From NCBI GenBank assembly GCA_022818765.1, contig CP063810.1:483052-547051 (forward strand): DNA of 64,000 nucleotides. The letters run 5' to 3'. Shown here in pieces: positions 10,487-20,321 of this stretch. Made by a program: the position numbers and the translations under genes. Positions within the stretch are counted from its first letter, which is position 1. Each line of letters starts with the position of its first letter. Origin of the DNA: Bordetella sp. Lineage in GTDB: Bacteria > Pseudomonadota > Gammaproteobacteria > Burkholderiales > Burkholderiaceae_B. A model generated the notes under the pieces. It had not been told where the DNA came from, did not search any database, and saw only the letters and a program-made list of their open reading frames with translations.

Positions 10487-11013
10487 AAAATGTTCCAACC
10501 TCCCCAAGTAGAAATCTTTTTATAAGAAACTCTCATAATTTTCAATTACTGAAATATATTAATCAAAACTAGTAAATCTGAATTTCGATTTAGAATTGAA
10601 AGTCTTTAAAAAAAGAATTAATTGTATATCATGCATTTAGCATGAATCGGAAAATATTTATCAAATGCATTTAATAACTTATTGAACCATAAAAAAACAA
10701 TTCTGCTCATTGGAAATGGTATATTATTTGTAGAATAAACAAAAACTATTTTCCAATGATACACTATTGCCTCAAATAATTAGGCACATATTTTTCAGGA
10801 TAACACATAAAAATCTCAATCTTTTTTCTATCTTTCGATTTTTATAATATTTTACTTATCTTATAATAATTAAATTCAAAATGAATCAAGTTACTCTCAA
10901 ATACTATTTGAATAACTACTTCATTTAAATTTTATTTTTCAAATCATAAAAATAATGAAATAAATTACAAATATAGTATTTATTAACAAATAAAAATATT
11001 TAGAAAGCAACAC
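10487..11013. other. Divergent intergenic region between desaturase and ribF
   Basis: About 525 AT-rich bases that must hold the promoters of the leftward desaturase-uvrD unit and the rightward ribF-ileS unit. One inverted repeat is visible: TCATTGGAAA (10707-10716) and its complement TTTCCAATGA (10750-10759), with a 33-base spacer. No coding region is recognised. Confidence 0.45.
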
Positions 11014-11975
11014 GTGAAGATATCATTTCATATTTACCGAAATACTCCTTCTTCAAAATTAAAATATAGTGCTCTAACAATTGGCAATTTTGATGGAGTT
11101 CATGTTGGACATCAAGCTATATTAAATATAGTTAGTCAAGAAGCAAAAAAAAGAAAATTATTTTCATCAGTATTAACTTTTTATCCAAGTTCAAGAGAGT
11201 ACTTTTCTAATTTCAAAAATCAATCAAAACCCATGTTTAACAGCATTTTTAATTTACGTGATAAAGTAACTCATATTACACAATGTGGAATCAATCAGAT
11301 TGTTATTGCTCGATTTAACAAAAAGTTAGCTAAATTATCAGCTGATTCATTCATTGAAAATTTTTTGGTTAAAATTTTAAAACTCCGATGGTTGTTAATT
11401 GGCGAAGATTTTCGATTTGGTTATAAACAAGAGGGGATTTTTTACTTCTTCAAAAAGCTGGTTCATATTATGGTTTTAAAGTCCAATCTATTTCTGATAT
11501 TACAGATCAATTCAATAATAGAATTTCAAGTTCCAGCATTAGAAAAGCTCTTTCTATAGGAGATCTTTCTCATGCAGAAAGTTTGCTTGGTTATCCATTT
11601 AGTTTAAGCGGACATGTTGTTTATGGTAAACAATTAGGTCGAAGTTTAGGTTTTCCAACTATGAATCTTCATGTTCACAATAGTTGTGCAGTACAAACAG
11701 GTATATATATAGTTAAAGTTTATGGATTACGACAAAAATCATTGCCTGGAATTGCAAGCCTTGGCACACGACCTACTATTGAAAGAAAGGGTCAATTATT
11801 ATTAGAAACTCATTTATTAGATGAAAATCTAGACGCTTACGGTAAACTCATTCAAGTAGTTTTTTTACAGAGACTTCGAGATGAAAAAAAATTTTCTAAT
11901 CTTACTAATTTAATTCTTGCTGCTACCGAAGATAAGCAAGATGCATATAATTATTTTCAAATTCATGGATTATAA
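11014..11975 (+). pseudogene. ribF: Bifunctional riboflavin kinase/FAD synthetase, -1 frameshift
   Basis: RibF phosphorylates riboflavin to FMN and adenylylates it to FAD. The N-terminal adenylyltransferase domain has the nucleotide-binding TIGNFDGVHVGHQAI (about residues 22-36) and LIGEDFRFGYKQ. The C-terminal kinase domain has GKQLGRSLGFPTMNL and the GIASLGTRPT segment. Between them the frame breaks after QEG; one G added to the G4 run at 11433-11436 (or a T in the following T6) restores a route through SISDITDQFNNRISSS and SSIRKALSIGDL into the kinase domain. Repaired length is about 320 residues, normal. FAD synthesis is essential, so an intact product is expected in the cell. The tail overlaps the true ileS start. 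Confidence 0.92.
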
Positions 11976-14845
11976 AAAACTCTTAACCTACCTGAAACAA
12001 AATTTCCTATGAAGGGAAATTTAGCTAACCGCGAACCAATTTGGATCAAAGAATTAGAAGATAATCATGTTTATCAAGAAATAAAAAATGCTAGACAAGA
12101 TAATAAAATCTTTGTAATTCATGATGGACCTCCTTATGCAAATGGAAATATTCATATTGGTCATGCTGTTAATAAAATATTAAAAGATATTGTCATTAAA
12201 GATAGAATTCTTTCTGGATATAATCCTCATTATGTTCCAGGATGGGATTGTCATGGAATGCCAATAGAAATACAAATCGAAAAAAAATTTGGAAAACATT
12301 TGTCAATTCAAGATATTCAAAAAAAAGCTCGCGCCTATGCTTTGGAACAAGTTAATTACCAACTTAACGATTTTAAAAGATTAGGGATTCTTGCTGACTG
12401 GAATCATTCATATTTGACTATGGATTTTAAAAGTGAAGCTAATGAAATTCGAGTTTTAAGAAAAATTATGGAAAAGGGTTATCTATATCATGGCCTTAAG
12501 CCTGTTGCTTGGTGTTTTGATTGCTGTTCAGCTTTATCAGAAGCTGAGCTTGAATATGCAGATCGCATTGATGATGCTATTTATGTATCTTTTCGTTTTG
12601 CAAATAAAGATAAATTATTAAAAGTATTTAATTTAAATTCAATAGAAGAAGGATCGGTTATTATTTGGACAACTACTCCTTGGACAATTCCTTCAAATCA
12701 AGCAATAAATATTCATCCAGAAATCGCTTATTCATTAGTTAGAGTTAATTCGGAAACTTCCTGTGGTCGTTTATTTCTTATAGCAAAAGATCGCGTAAGT
12801 ATCTGTTTAAAAAATTGGAAATTACAAGGTAATATTCTTGGTACAGTGCTTGGAAAATTTCTCAAAGGTATAGAATTTTTTCATCCATTTTCAATGATGT
12901 CTGATTATTACAATAAGAAAATACCTATTTATTTTGGAGATTATGTAAGTTTAGAAACTGGAACTGGTGTTGTTCACTCTGCTCCAGCCTATGGAGTTGA
13001 AGATTTCACAGTGTGGAAAACATATGGAATGCAAGATCATGACATTATTAATCCAGTAAGGCATGATGGAAAATTTGCAAATGATCTACCTATATTTGGT
13101 GGATTATCAATCTGGGAAGCAAATAGTTTAATTATTTCAAAATTAAAAGAAACCGGTTCTTTGTTACAAAAAAACAAAATTTCACATAGTTATATGCATT
13201 GTTGGCGGCACAAAACACCTGCTATTTTTCGTGCAACCAAGCAATGGTTTATTGGTATGGATATTTTTCCAAAAGATGGAGAGAAAACATTACGACAAAA
13301 TGCACTGTCTAATCTTGATAAAATAGATTTTTACCCTTCTTCTGGTCGTGACCGTTTATATTTTATGATTGTTAATCGTCCAGACTGGACTCTTTCTCGT
13401 CAAAGACAATGGGGTGTTCCTATGGGTTTCTTTATTCATAAAAAAAATGGAAAATTGCATCCTAATACTATTGAATTTCTTAATAAAATAGCCGATCATT
13501 TTGAAAATGGAGGAATAGAGAATTGGCAATTTTTAAACAAACATGATTTCTTAGGTCATGAATCTAATAATTATAAAAAAAGCTCTGATACATTGGATGT
13601 TTGGTTTGATTCTGGATCTACTCATATTTATGTTCTTGGTGGTAAAAATGGAGATTTTAAATCATCTATTAGGAATGATAGAGAATCTACTTGGCCAGCT
13701 GATTTATGCATTGAGGGTTCAGATCAACATCGTGGTTGGTTTCACTCATCTTTATTAACAAGTTGTATGCTTTATAATAAAGCTCCTTATAAAGCGTTAT
13801 TAACTCATGGCTTTGTTGTGGATGGGAAAGGTAAAAAATGAGTAAATCAGCTGGAAATATTATTTCTCCCCAAAAAATATCTAATTCCTTAGGAGTTGAA
13901 ATACTGCGTTTATGGGTAGCTTCAACTGACTATTCTAAAGAATTATCTATTTCAGATATTATTCTTAAACAAATTGTAGAAAATTACCGTCGAATTCGAA
14001 ATACATTACGCTTCTTATTAGCAAATATATCTGATTTTGATCCAGATATTTCCAAAATATCCTATAATGACCTTTTAGAGATAGATCGTTATGCTTTAAG
14101 CATGACTGAGAAAATGCAATTAGAAGTTTTAAAACGATTTGAAAAATATAACTTTCATTCAGCAATATCTCGAATTCAAAATTTTTGTTCAGAAGATTTA
14201 GGTGGGTTTTATTTAGATATTTTAAAAGATCGTTTATACACATCAAAAACACATAGTCATGGTAGACTGTCGGCACAGAATGTTTTGTTAGAAATTACAA
14301 TGACAATATTGAAGCTTATAGCACCAATATTGTCATTTACAGCTGAAGAAGCTTGGAAAGAACTTCTTAATTCAACATTTAAACACAGAAAACATAATTT
14401 TAGTAAAAATACCATTTTTACTCAGACTTATCAAAAATTGAAGATTCCTCTCAAGGAAGAGGAATGCATATCTTTATGTAATAAATGGGAACATTTGAGA
14501 ATCATCCGATCAAAAGTTCATCAAGAAATTGAAAAAATTCGTTCTGATGGAAAAATTGGGTCTTCTTTGCAAGCAGAAGTTGAAATTTATGCTGCAAATC
14601 AAGATAAAAAAATATTAGATAGCATAAAAGATGATTTGCATTTTATTTTTATTGTATCTCGCGTCATTATACATAATACAAATACTGATTTGCAGGTCAA
14701 AGTTACTCCTTCTAACAATAGAAAATGTCTACGTTGTTGGCATTATTCGATAAATAAAAATACACATTATAGAATTGAAACTCATCCTGAAATTTGTAAT
14801 AGATGCATAGATAATTTATCTGATGATAATAATTCTATTTTTTAA
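11965..14845 (+). pseudogene. ileS: Isoleucyl-tRNA synthetase, two -1 frameshifts in A6 runs
   Basis: IleRS charges tRNA-Ile. Class I signatures are present: PYANGNIHIGHAVNKILKD (HIGH) and KMSKS, which is split by the second lesion. The CP1 editing domain retains TTTPWTIPSNQA and GVVHSAPAYGVEDF. A C-terminal zinc motif CLRCWHY...CNRCID closes the protein. The frame labelled from 12009 lacks the usual first residues. They are found as MDYKK at 11965, overlapping the ribF stop, with one A missing from the A6 run 11974-11979; repair gives KTLNLPETKFPMKGNL. The second loss is in the A6 run 13833-13838, where the frame stops at GKGKK and resumes at MSKSAGN. Repaired length is about 960 residues, as expected. 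As written, no fragment carries both HIGH and KMSKS. Confidence 0.93.
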
Positions 14846-14865
14846 AAATTATAAGAAAATAGATC

Positions 14866-15360
14866 ATGAGTTTATTTCAATCAATCACCTTTTGGTCTTT
14901 TTTCTCAATATTTTTAATATTGCTTGATCAAATCTCAAAGATTTATTTTCGTTCAGCACTTCAATATACCCACAGTGTAAAAATTTTTTCTTTTTTGGAT
15001 ATAGTACTAGCGTATAATTATGGAGCTGCATTCGGATTCTTGTCAAAACAAGGAAATTGGGCTGAATTTTCCTTGATTATTTTTGGAATATTTTCTATAA
15101 GTTTAATTATAAAACTGTTTTTTTCTTTAAATAAAAAAACTTTTACAAATATAGCTCTATCCATGATTCTTAGCGGAGGAATTGGAAACTTAACTGATCG
15201 TGTAATTTATGGAAAAGTGACGGATTTTATTTTAATACATGTTAAAAATTTCTATTTTCCTATTTTTAACTTTGCTGATATTTTTATAAGTTTAGGTGCT
15301 TTATTGCTTATAATTGATGAGATTTTTTATCCAGAAAAAATAAAAAAATTTAACAAGTAA
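14866..15360 (+). CDS. lspA: Lipoprotein signal peptidase (signal peptidase II)
   Basis: This inner-membrane aspartic peptidase cleaves prolipoprotein signal peptides after lipidation. It has 164 residues, with four hydrophobic segments near residues 9-25, 65-85, 95-112 and 134-152. The two catalytic aspartates are in GNLTDRVIYGKVTDF and FNFADIFISLG. It starts 20 bases after ileS in the conserved ileS-lspA-coaBC order. No lesion. The other lipoprotein enzymes (lgt, lnt) are not in this window; lnt is absent from its possible place near glyQ. Confidence 0.96.
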   Translation: MSLFQSITFWSFFSIFLILLDQISKIYFRSALQYTHSVKIFSFLDIVLAYNYGAAFGFLSKQGNWAEFSLIIFGIFSISLIIKLFFSLNKKTFTNIALSMILSGGIGNLTDRVIYGKVTDFILIHVKNFYFPIFNFADIFISLGALLLIIDEIFYPEKIKKFNK

Positions 15361-15382
15361 ATTGAAATTTTTAACATGTATT

Positions 15383-15408
15383 AATATTATTATTAAATAT
15401 TATTATTA
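15383..15408. repeat. 13-bp tandem repeat, two copies
   Basis: The unit AATATTATTATTA occurs twice in perfect tandem in the lspA-coaBC spacer. It is a short slippage-prone repeat; no function is apparent. Confidence 0.8.
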
Positions 15409-15464
15409 AATTGTTTTCATCCTTTTCTTAAATATTCCTTCATGCTTATATAAATAGTTTTATC

Positions 15465-16645
15465 ATGACAGAACTTGCTGAAAAACGAATCTTACTTGGA
15501 CTGACTGGAAGCATAGCCTGCTACAAATCTGCAGAATTACTTCGAAAATTAGTTGAACAAAGAGCTGAAGTAGATGTTGTAATGACAAAATCTGCTACGA
15601 AATTTATAACTAAAACTACAATGCAAGCATTATCTAATCGACCTGTTTTTATTGATCATAACAATTATAATGATGAAAATATGTGTCATATCGAGCTTAC
15701 ACGAGGATGTAATATGATATGTATATCTCCTGCCAGTGCAAATTTTATAGCAAAATTAGCTAATGGTCTTGCTGATGACTTTCTTTCTACTTTATGTCTA
15801 GCTCGTGCATGCCCGTTATTAATCGTTCCTACTATGAATCGTGCAATGTGGGCGAATCCAAGCACACAACGCAATATGCAATATCTTATTAAAGATGGTG
15901 TTAATATTCTAGGCCCTGCTTCAGGAAAACAAGCTTGTGGTGAATTTGGATTAGGTAGGATGTTAGAACCAGAAGAAATATTAGATGCTATTATAGCGTT
16001 CTTCCAACCAAAACTTCTTGCAGGCAAAAAAATACTAATAACGGCAGGGCCTACTTTTGAGTTGATAGACCCTATTCGAGTTTTAAGTAATCTTTCATCA
16101 GGAAAAACAGGGTACGCGATTGCTCGAGCAGCATATGAGGCTGGTGCAGAAGTAACAATGATCACTGGAATTACTGCTTTAAACATTCCTTATGGTATTA
16201 AATCATATAAAGTTACTACAGCCTCTCAAATGTATGAAACTGTTATGAATTGTATTAAAAATACAGATATTTTTATTTCTACTGCAGCTATTTCTGATTG
16301 GAAAATATCTAATCCAAGTTCTAAAAAAATTAAAAAAATTACCCCCCAAAAATTAAGTTTGAGTATAATATAGATATTTTAGAAAAAGTTTCTAAGATCC
16401 AGAATGGGCCATGGTGTGTTGGTTTTGCTGCAGAGACAGAAAAATTAGAAGAATATGCTGAAGTTAAACGATTAAATAAGGGAATTCCATTATTTGTTGG
16501 AAATTTAGTTAATAAATCTCTAGATAGAGATACGACTGAATTAGTTTTATTTGATTCAAAAGGTAAGCATTCTCTTCAACCTGCTAAAAAATTAGATGCA
16601 GCCAGGAATTTAATTTTTGAAATAGCAACTAGATTTTCAAAATAG
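15465..16645 (+). pseudogene. coaBC: CoaBC: phosphopantothenoylcysteine decarboxylase/synthetase, -1 frameshift
   Basis: This bifunctional enzyme makes 4'-phosphopantetheine for CoA. The N-terminal flavin decarboxylase domain has [44 protein letters not shown] and the [10 protein letters not shown] segment with the CoaC Cys. The synthetase domain begins at [14 protein letters not shown] and NLSSGKTG. The frame is lost at TPQK; one A added to the A5 run 16348-16352 continues into IKFEYNIDILEKVSKI and the conserved GFAAET segment, ending at 16645. Total after repair is about 394 residues, normal. CoA synthesis from pantothenate is essential unless CoA is imported. The gene stands between lspA and dut as in Bordetella-like genomes. 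Confidence 0.92.
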
Positions 16646-16691
16646 AAAAATAATACAATTTCCATTACTAAAAACGGGAAAGTAATATTAG

Positions 16692-17171
16692 ATGTCTTCA
16701 TTATCTTTATCTCCTCATATTGAAATAAAAATAACAGATTTACGATTAAAAAAATGGGGATTACCAAATTATCAAAGTTCAATGGCAGCTGCTATTGATT
16801 TATATGCATGTATTAACGAAAAATTAATCCTAAAAGCAGGCAAACCAGCAGAGCTTATTTCAAGTGGAATAGCTATTCATATGAATAATCCACATATGAT
16901 GGCTATCATTGCCCCACGTTCTGGTTATGGTCATAAAAGAGGCCTAGTTTTAGGAAACTCAATTGGAATCATTGATGCGGATTATTCCGGAACTGTTTAT
17001 ATTAGTGCATGGAATAGAAACGTTTTAGGAAACGACATTTGCATTGATCCTGGAGACAGAATTGCTCAAATGATCTTTTTACCAATTATACGACCTATTT
17101 TAAATATAGTTCGTCATTTTTCTGAAATTAATGATCGTAGAGAAAATGGATTTGGATCAACTGATTTTTAG
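16692..17171 (+). CDS. dut: dUTP pyrophosphatase (dUTPase)
   Basis: Trimeric dUTPase hydrolyses dUTP to dUMP and keeps uracil out of DNA. The five motifs are present: AIDLYA (1, about residue 33), APRSGYGHKRGL (2), NSIGIIDADYSG (3), GDRIAQMIF (4) and RENGFGSTDF (5, C-terminal). It has 159 residues, close to the family norm, and an intact frame. It ends convergent to infC, with a strong inverted repeat between them. Confidence 0.97.
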   Translation: MSSLSLSPHIEIKITDLRLKKWGLPNYQSSMAAAIDLYACINEKLILKAGKPAELISSGIAIHMNNPHMMAIIAPRSGYGHKRGLVLGNSIGIIDADYSGTVYISAWNRNVLGNDICIDPGDRIAQMIFLPIIRPILNIVRHFSEINDRRENGFGSTDF

Positions 17172-17241
17172 AAAAAAATTATATTAATAATATGTTTTAT
17201 TTAATTAAAATTTAGATATTACTCATCCCCATAAAAGACAG

Positions 17242-17283
17242 AATGAACAATTATTAATATAGTTATATTAATAATTGTTCATT
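17242..17283. terminator. Perfect 20-bp inverted repeat between convergent dut and infC
   Basis: Arms 17242-17261 and 17264-17283 are exact complements with only two bases between them; the left arm begins AATGAACAATTATTAATATA. A weaker 11-bp pair (AGTTTACTAAT and its complement) follows at about 17289-17335. The position between two convergent genes suggests a bidirectional terminator. The arms are almost GC-free, so it would be an atypical intrinsic terminator. Confidence 0.6.
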
Positions 17284-17354
17284 AGTAACAGTTTACTAAT
17301 AATTCTTAATACATAATTAGTAAACTTAGAAAAATCCTTTCATTTTTTATGACC

Positions 17355-17879
17355 TCATTTTTGGCTTTTGCGTGGGGATAAAACCATAACCATTTGTTTA
17401 CCTTCCAGTTTTGGCATCTCTTCTATTACAGCAAATTCAGATAAATCATCGCGTATCCTTTCAAGTATTCTTGTTCCAAACTCCTGATGAGCCATTTCAC
17501 GACCTCGAAAACGCAAAGTAACTTTAGCTTTATCTCCTTCATCTAAAAATCGTCTCAAATTTCGAAGTTTAACTTTATAATCTCCCTCATCTGTAGCAGG
17601 TCTAAATTTCACTTCCTTTACTTGGATTATCTTTTGTTTTGAACGAGCCTCAGACAATCGTTTTTTCTCCTGATATTTGAATTTTCCATAATCCATTAAA
17701 CGACAAACAGGGGGTGAAGCATTTGGAGCAATCTCAACCAAATCTACACTATTTTGTTCAGAAAGTTGAATGGCATCGGAAATTTTCACAATTCCAAGTT
17801 GTTCCCCATTTAAATTTATTAAACGTACCTCAGGGACTCTAATCTCTCCATTGATACGATTGGATTTTTCGGTAACTAT
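17355..17879 (-). CDS. infC: Translation initiation factor IF-3, apparent AUA start
   Basis: IF-3 keeps 30S subunits free and checks the start codon. The conserved N-terminal block [20 protein letters not shown] lies upstream of the first ATG/GTG-type start in this frame. Extending the frame gives ATA at 17877-17879, eight bases after an AAGGAG ribosome binding site. From there the protein has 174 residues, matching the family. Domains: N-terminal (to about 75, with [12 protein letters not shown]), linker, and C-terminal (VKEVKFRP to the end). Non-canonical starts (AUU, AUC, AUA) are known for infC and allow IF-3 to limit its own synthesis. It follows thrS after 56 bases, but the usual rpmI-rplT do not follow it. 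Confidence 0.9.
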   Translation of the reverse strand: MVTEKSNRINGEIRVPEVRLINLNGEQLGIVKISDAIQLSEQNSVDLVEIAPNASPPVCRLMDYGKFKYQEKKRLSEARSKQKIIQVKEVKFRPATDEGDYKVKLRNLRRFLDEGDKAKVTLRFRGREMAHQEFGTRILERIRDDLSEFAVIEEMPKLEGKQMVMVLSPRKSQK

Positions 17880-17898
17880 ATCAAAAACTCCTTAAAAA
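17880..17898 (-). promoter_or_regulatory. Ribosome binding site that fixes the infC AUA start
   Basis: The minus strand reads AAGGAG, then eight bases, then ATA GTT ACC. No ATG, GTG or TTG lies at proper spacing in the right frame, so this site supports the AUA start. Confidence 0.65.
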
Positions 17899-17935
17899 TT
17901 AGATAGAATATCTTTTTATAACTTAAAACATAAAC

Positions 17936-19867
17936 TTAAGAGATATTAGGAAAAATATCAATATCAGTTTTTAATCGATCAAAAAATAATTCAATAGACA
18001 TTGTTTCAATATTTGAATTTTTTATTCCTCGAACTGAAACTGTTTGATCTTTTCTTTCATTATCACCAACAACAATAATATATGGTATTTTTCTCATGGT
18101 ATGATCCCGAATTTTTCGAGCGATTTTTTCTCCACGTAAATCAGATTCAGCTCTAAAATTCTTTTGCTTTAACATTTTTGTTATCTTAGCAGCATAATCT
18201 GAAGATTTATCGGAAATACAACATACAATAACTTGTATTGGGGATAACCATATTGGTAAAAAACCATGATAATTTTCAATTAAGATTGCAATGAAACGTT
18301 CAAATGAACCTAGAATAGCTCGATGCAACATAACTGGATTTCGTTTTTGACCATTATAATCAACATATTCAGCCTCTAAACGAGCAGGAATGGAAAAATC
18401 TACTTGAATTGTACCGCATTGCCATTGTCTACCTATAGCATCTGTTAGTGTATACTCGATTTTCGGACCATAAAAAGCACCATCTCCTTTGCTAATTTCA
18501 AATTCACAATTACTATTAACTAGGCTTTGTTTTAATGCATCTTCTGCTTGATCCCATAACTTATCATCACCTATTCGCTTTTCAGGTCTTGTCGCTATTC
18601 TATAAAGTATTTTTTCAAATCCAAAGTCTTTATAAACTTTTTGTACTAAGCGTGTAAATGTAAAACATTCGTGTAATAATTGATCTTCGGTACAAAAAAT
18701 ATGACCATCATCTTGTGTGAAACCACGGACTCTCATCATTCCATGTAATGATCCTGAAGATTCGTTTCGATGGCATTGACCTAGTTCAGCGTAACGCAAA
18801 GGAAGATCACGATATGATCGCAAATTTGAATTAAAAATTTGAACATGTCCAGGACAATTCATTGGCTTTAAACCCAACAATCGATTTTCCGATTGAATGA
18901 TAAACATGTTCTCACTATAATTTTCCCAATGACCTGTTTTTTTCCATAAAGATAAATCCAATATTTGAGGTGATTTGACTTCTTGGTATCCGTTCTTCAA
19001 ATATATGTCATGCATATATTTTTCTATTTGTTTCCATATTATCCACCCATTAGGATGCCAATAAACAAAACCAGGATTTTCCTCTTGAAAATGAAACAAA
19101 TCAAGTTCTCGACCAATTTTTCGATGATCTCGACGATTAGCTTCATCTAACATTTTTAAATGTTTTTTTTGACATTCTTTTGTAGACCATGCTATACCAT
19201 AAATTCTTTGTAATACTTCATTTTTACTGTTTCCACGCCAATAAGCACCAGCAACTTTCATTAATTTAAAAAATTTAAGTTTGCCTGTTGCAGGAACAAG
19301 CGGACCGCGACAAAAATCAATAAAATTGCCTTGCCGATACATATTTAATTTTTCATTTGTAGAAATTTCTGAAGCTAATTCAACTTTATAGTTTTCTCCA
19401 ATATTCTGAAAATATGAAATAATATTTTCTCGATTCCATTCAATCAGTTCAATTTTTTTATCATCTCTAGCTAATTTAATCATCTCTTTTTCTATTAACG
19501 AAAGATCATTTACTGAAAATGAAGAAGGATAAAAAAAATCATAATAAAAACCATCATTAATAACTGGACCTGTTGCGAGTTTTGCATTAGGAAACAAGTT
19601 CTTGACCGCATTAGCAAGAAGAAGAGCTGCAGAATTATAAATTATATTTAGGCTTTCCTTATCTTCTACAGTCAGAATATTGATGGACATATTTTGCTTG
19701 ACAAGATAATTCATATCTACAATTTTATCACTTTTTCCTTTTATAGAGATTTTTGCTACTAAAGATTTTTTAAATAATTTTAAATCTATAGATTGAATAA
19801 TTTTACTAATAGTAATTGGATTAGAATATTTGATGGTTTTTCCATCAGATAATGTGATTTCCAACAT
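17936..19867 (-). CDS. thrS: Threonyl-tRNA synthetase with degenerate editing site
   Basis: A class II synthetase of 643 residues with TGS domain (1-65), editing N2 domain (about 66-225), catalytic core (about 245-535) and anticodon-binding domain (540-640). The catalytic zinc ligands are present in MNCPGHVQIF, SGSLHGMMRVRGF and MLHRAILGSFERF. The editing site is not. The motif RHSCAH of Escherichia coli (His73, His77) aligns with YNSAAL here (Asn78, Leu82), and CRGPH (Cys182, His186) aligns with CRGPL (Cys186, Leu190). The enzyme should charge threonine but have lost or weakened hydrolysis of Ser-tRNA-Thr. It precedes infC. An inverted repeat and tRNA-Val lie upstream. Confidence 0.96.
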   Translation of the reverse strand: MLEITLSDGKTIKYSNPITISKIIQSIDLKLFKKSLVAKISIKGKSDKIVDMNYLVKQNMSINILTVEDKESLNIIYNSAALLLANAVKNLFPNAKLATGPVINDGFYYDFFYPSSFSVNDLSLIEKEMIKLARDDKKIELIEWNRENIISYFQNIGENYKVELASEISTNEKLNMYRQGNFIDFCRGPLVPATGKLKFFKLMKVAGAYWRGNSKNEVLQRIYGIAWSTKECQKKHLKMLDEANRRDHRKIGRELDLFHFQEENPGFVYWHPNGWIIWKQIEKYMHDIYLKNGYQEVKSPQILDLSLWKKTGHWENYSENMFIIQSENRLLGLKPMNCPGHVQIFNSNLRSYRDLPLRYAELGQCHRNESSGSLHGMMRVRGFTQDDGHIFCTEDQLLHECFTFTRLVQKVYKDFGFEKILYRIATRPEKRIGDDKLWDQAEDALKQSLVNSNCEFEISKGDGAFYGPKIEYTLTDAIGRQWQCGTIQVDFSIPARLEAEYVDYNGQKRNPVMLHRAILGSFERFIAILIENYHGFLPIWLSPIQVIVCCISDKSSDYAAKITKMLKQKNFRAESDLRGEKIARKIRDHTMRKIPYIIVVGDNERKDQTVSVRGIKNSNIETMSIELFFDRLKTDIDIFPNIS

Positions 19868-19961
19868 TAAAAAATTTCCTGAATGAAATATTAAAAATCT
19901 TCTACATAAATTATTGTTGTTATCAACATAAAAAATTTTAAAAGCTTTGAACTATAGTGAA

Positions 19962-20043
19962 ACATAAAAATACTTATGAAAAATGTTCTTAATATAATTC
20001 TTAACAAAAAATTCTTAAAGATTTTTCATAAGTATTTTTATGT
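19962..20043. terminator. Perfect 23-bp inverted repeat between tRNA-Val and thrS
   Basis: Left arm 19962-19984 (ACATAAAAATACTTATGAAA and three more bases) and right arm 20021-20043 are exact complements, with a 36-base spacer. It lies about 70 bases downstream of tRNA-Val and 95 bases upstream of the thrS start on the same strand. It could end the tRNA transcript or form a thrS leader structure. There is no GC-rich stem or clear U-tract, so the terminator label is tentative. Confidence 0.5.
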
Positions 20044-20112
20044 AATTCCATCTAGATTATCAAAATCTAATTATAAAAATTACAAAAAATTGGAATTGAA
20101 AATAGAACAAAA

Positions 20113-20189
20113 TGGTAGGCGGTATTGGAATTGAACCAACGACCTCTACGATGTCAACGTAGCGCTCTAACCAACTGAGCTAACCGCCT
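20113..20189 (-). tRNA. tRNA-Val (anticodon GAC)
   Basis: A 77-base cloverleaf with encoded CCA. Acceptor AGGCGGT pairs with ACCGCCT, then discriminator A and CCA. D-arm GCTCAGTTGGTTAGAGC; anticodon stem CTACG/CGTAG with loop TTGACAT, anticodon GAC (reads GUC/GUU); T-arm TTGGTTCAATTCCAA. Confidence 0.97.
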
Positions 20190-20321
20190 ATAAAATTGAT
20201 ATAAAAAACTGAAAAATCCAACATAGTAGGACTACTCATCTAATTTTAATATATCCAATGATATTTATCTAGATAAAAAATCATAAAAAAATCGTTCTTT
20301 GAAAGATTATTTTTAGAGGTG

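Noticed and set aside
13838..14845. Separate gene starting at MSKSAGN
   Set aside because: It is the C-terminal third of IleRS beginning inside the KMSKS motif.
15686..16186. 166-residue ORF antisense to coaBC
   Set aside because: It lies wholly opposite a conserved decarboxylase/synthetase sequence and has no recognisable motif; a shadow frame.
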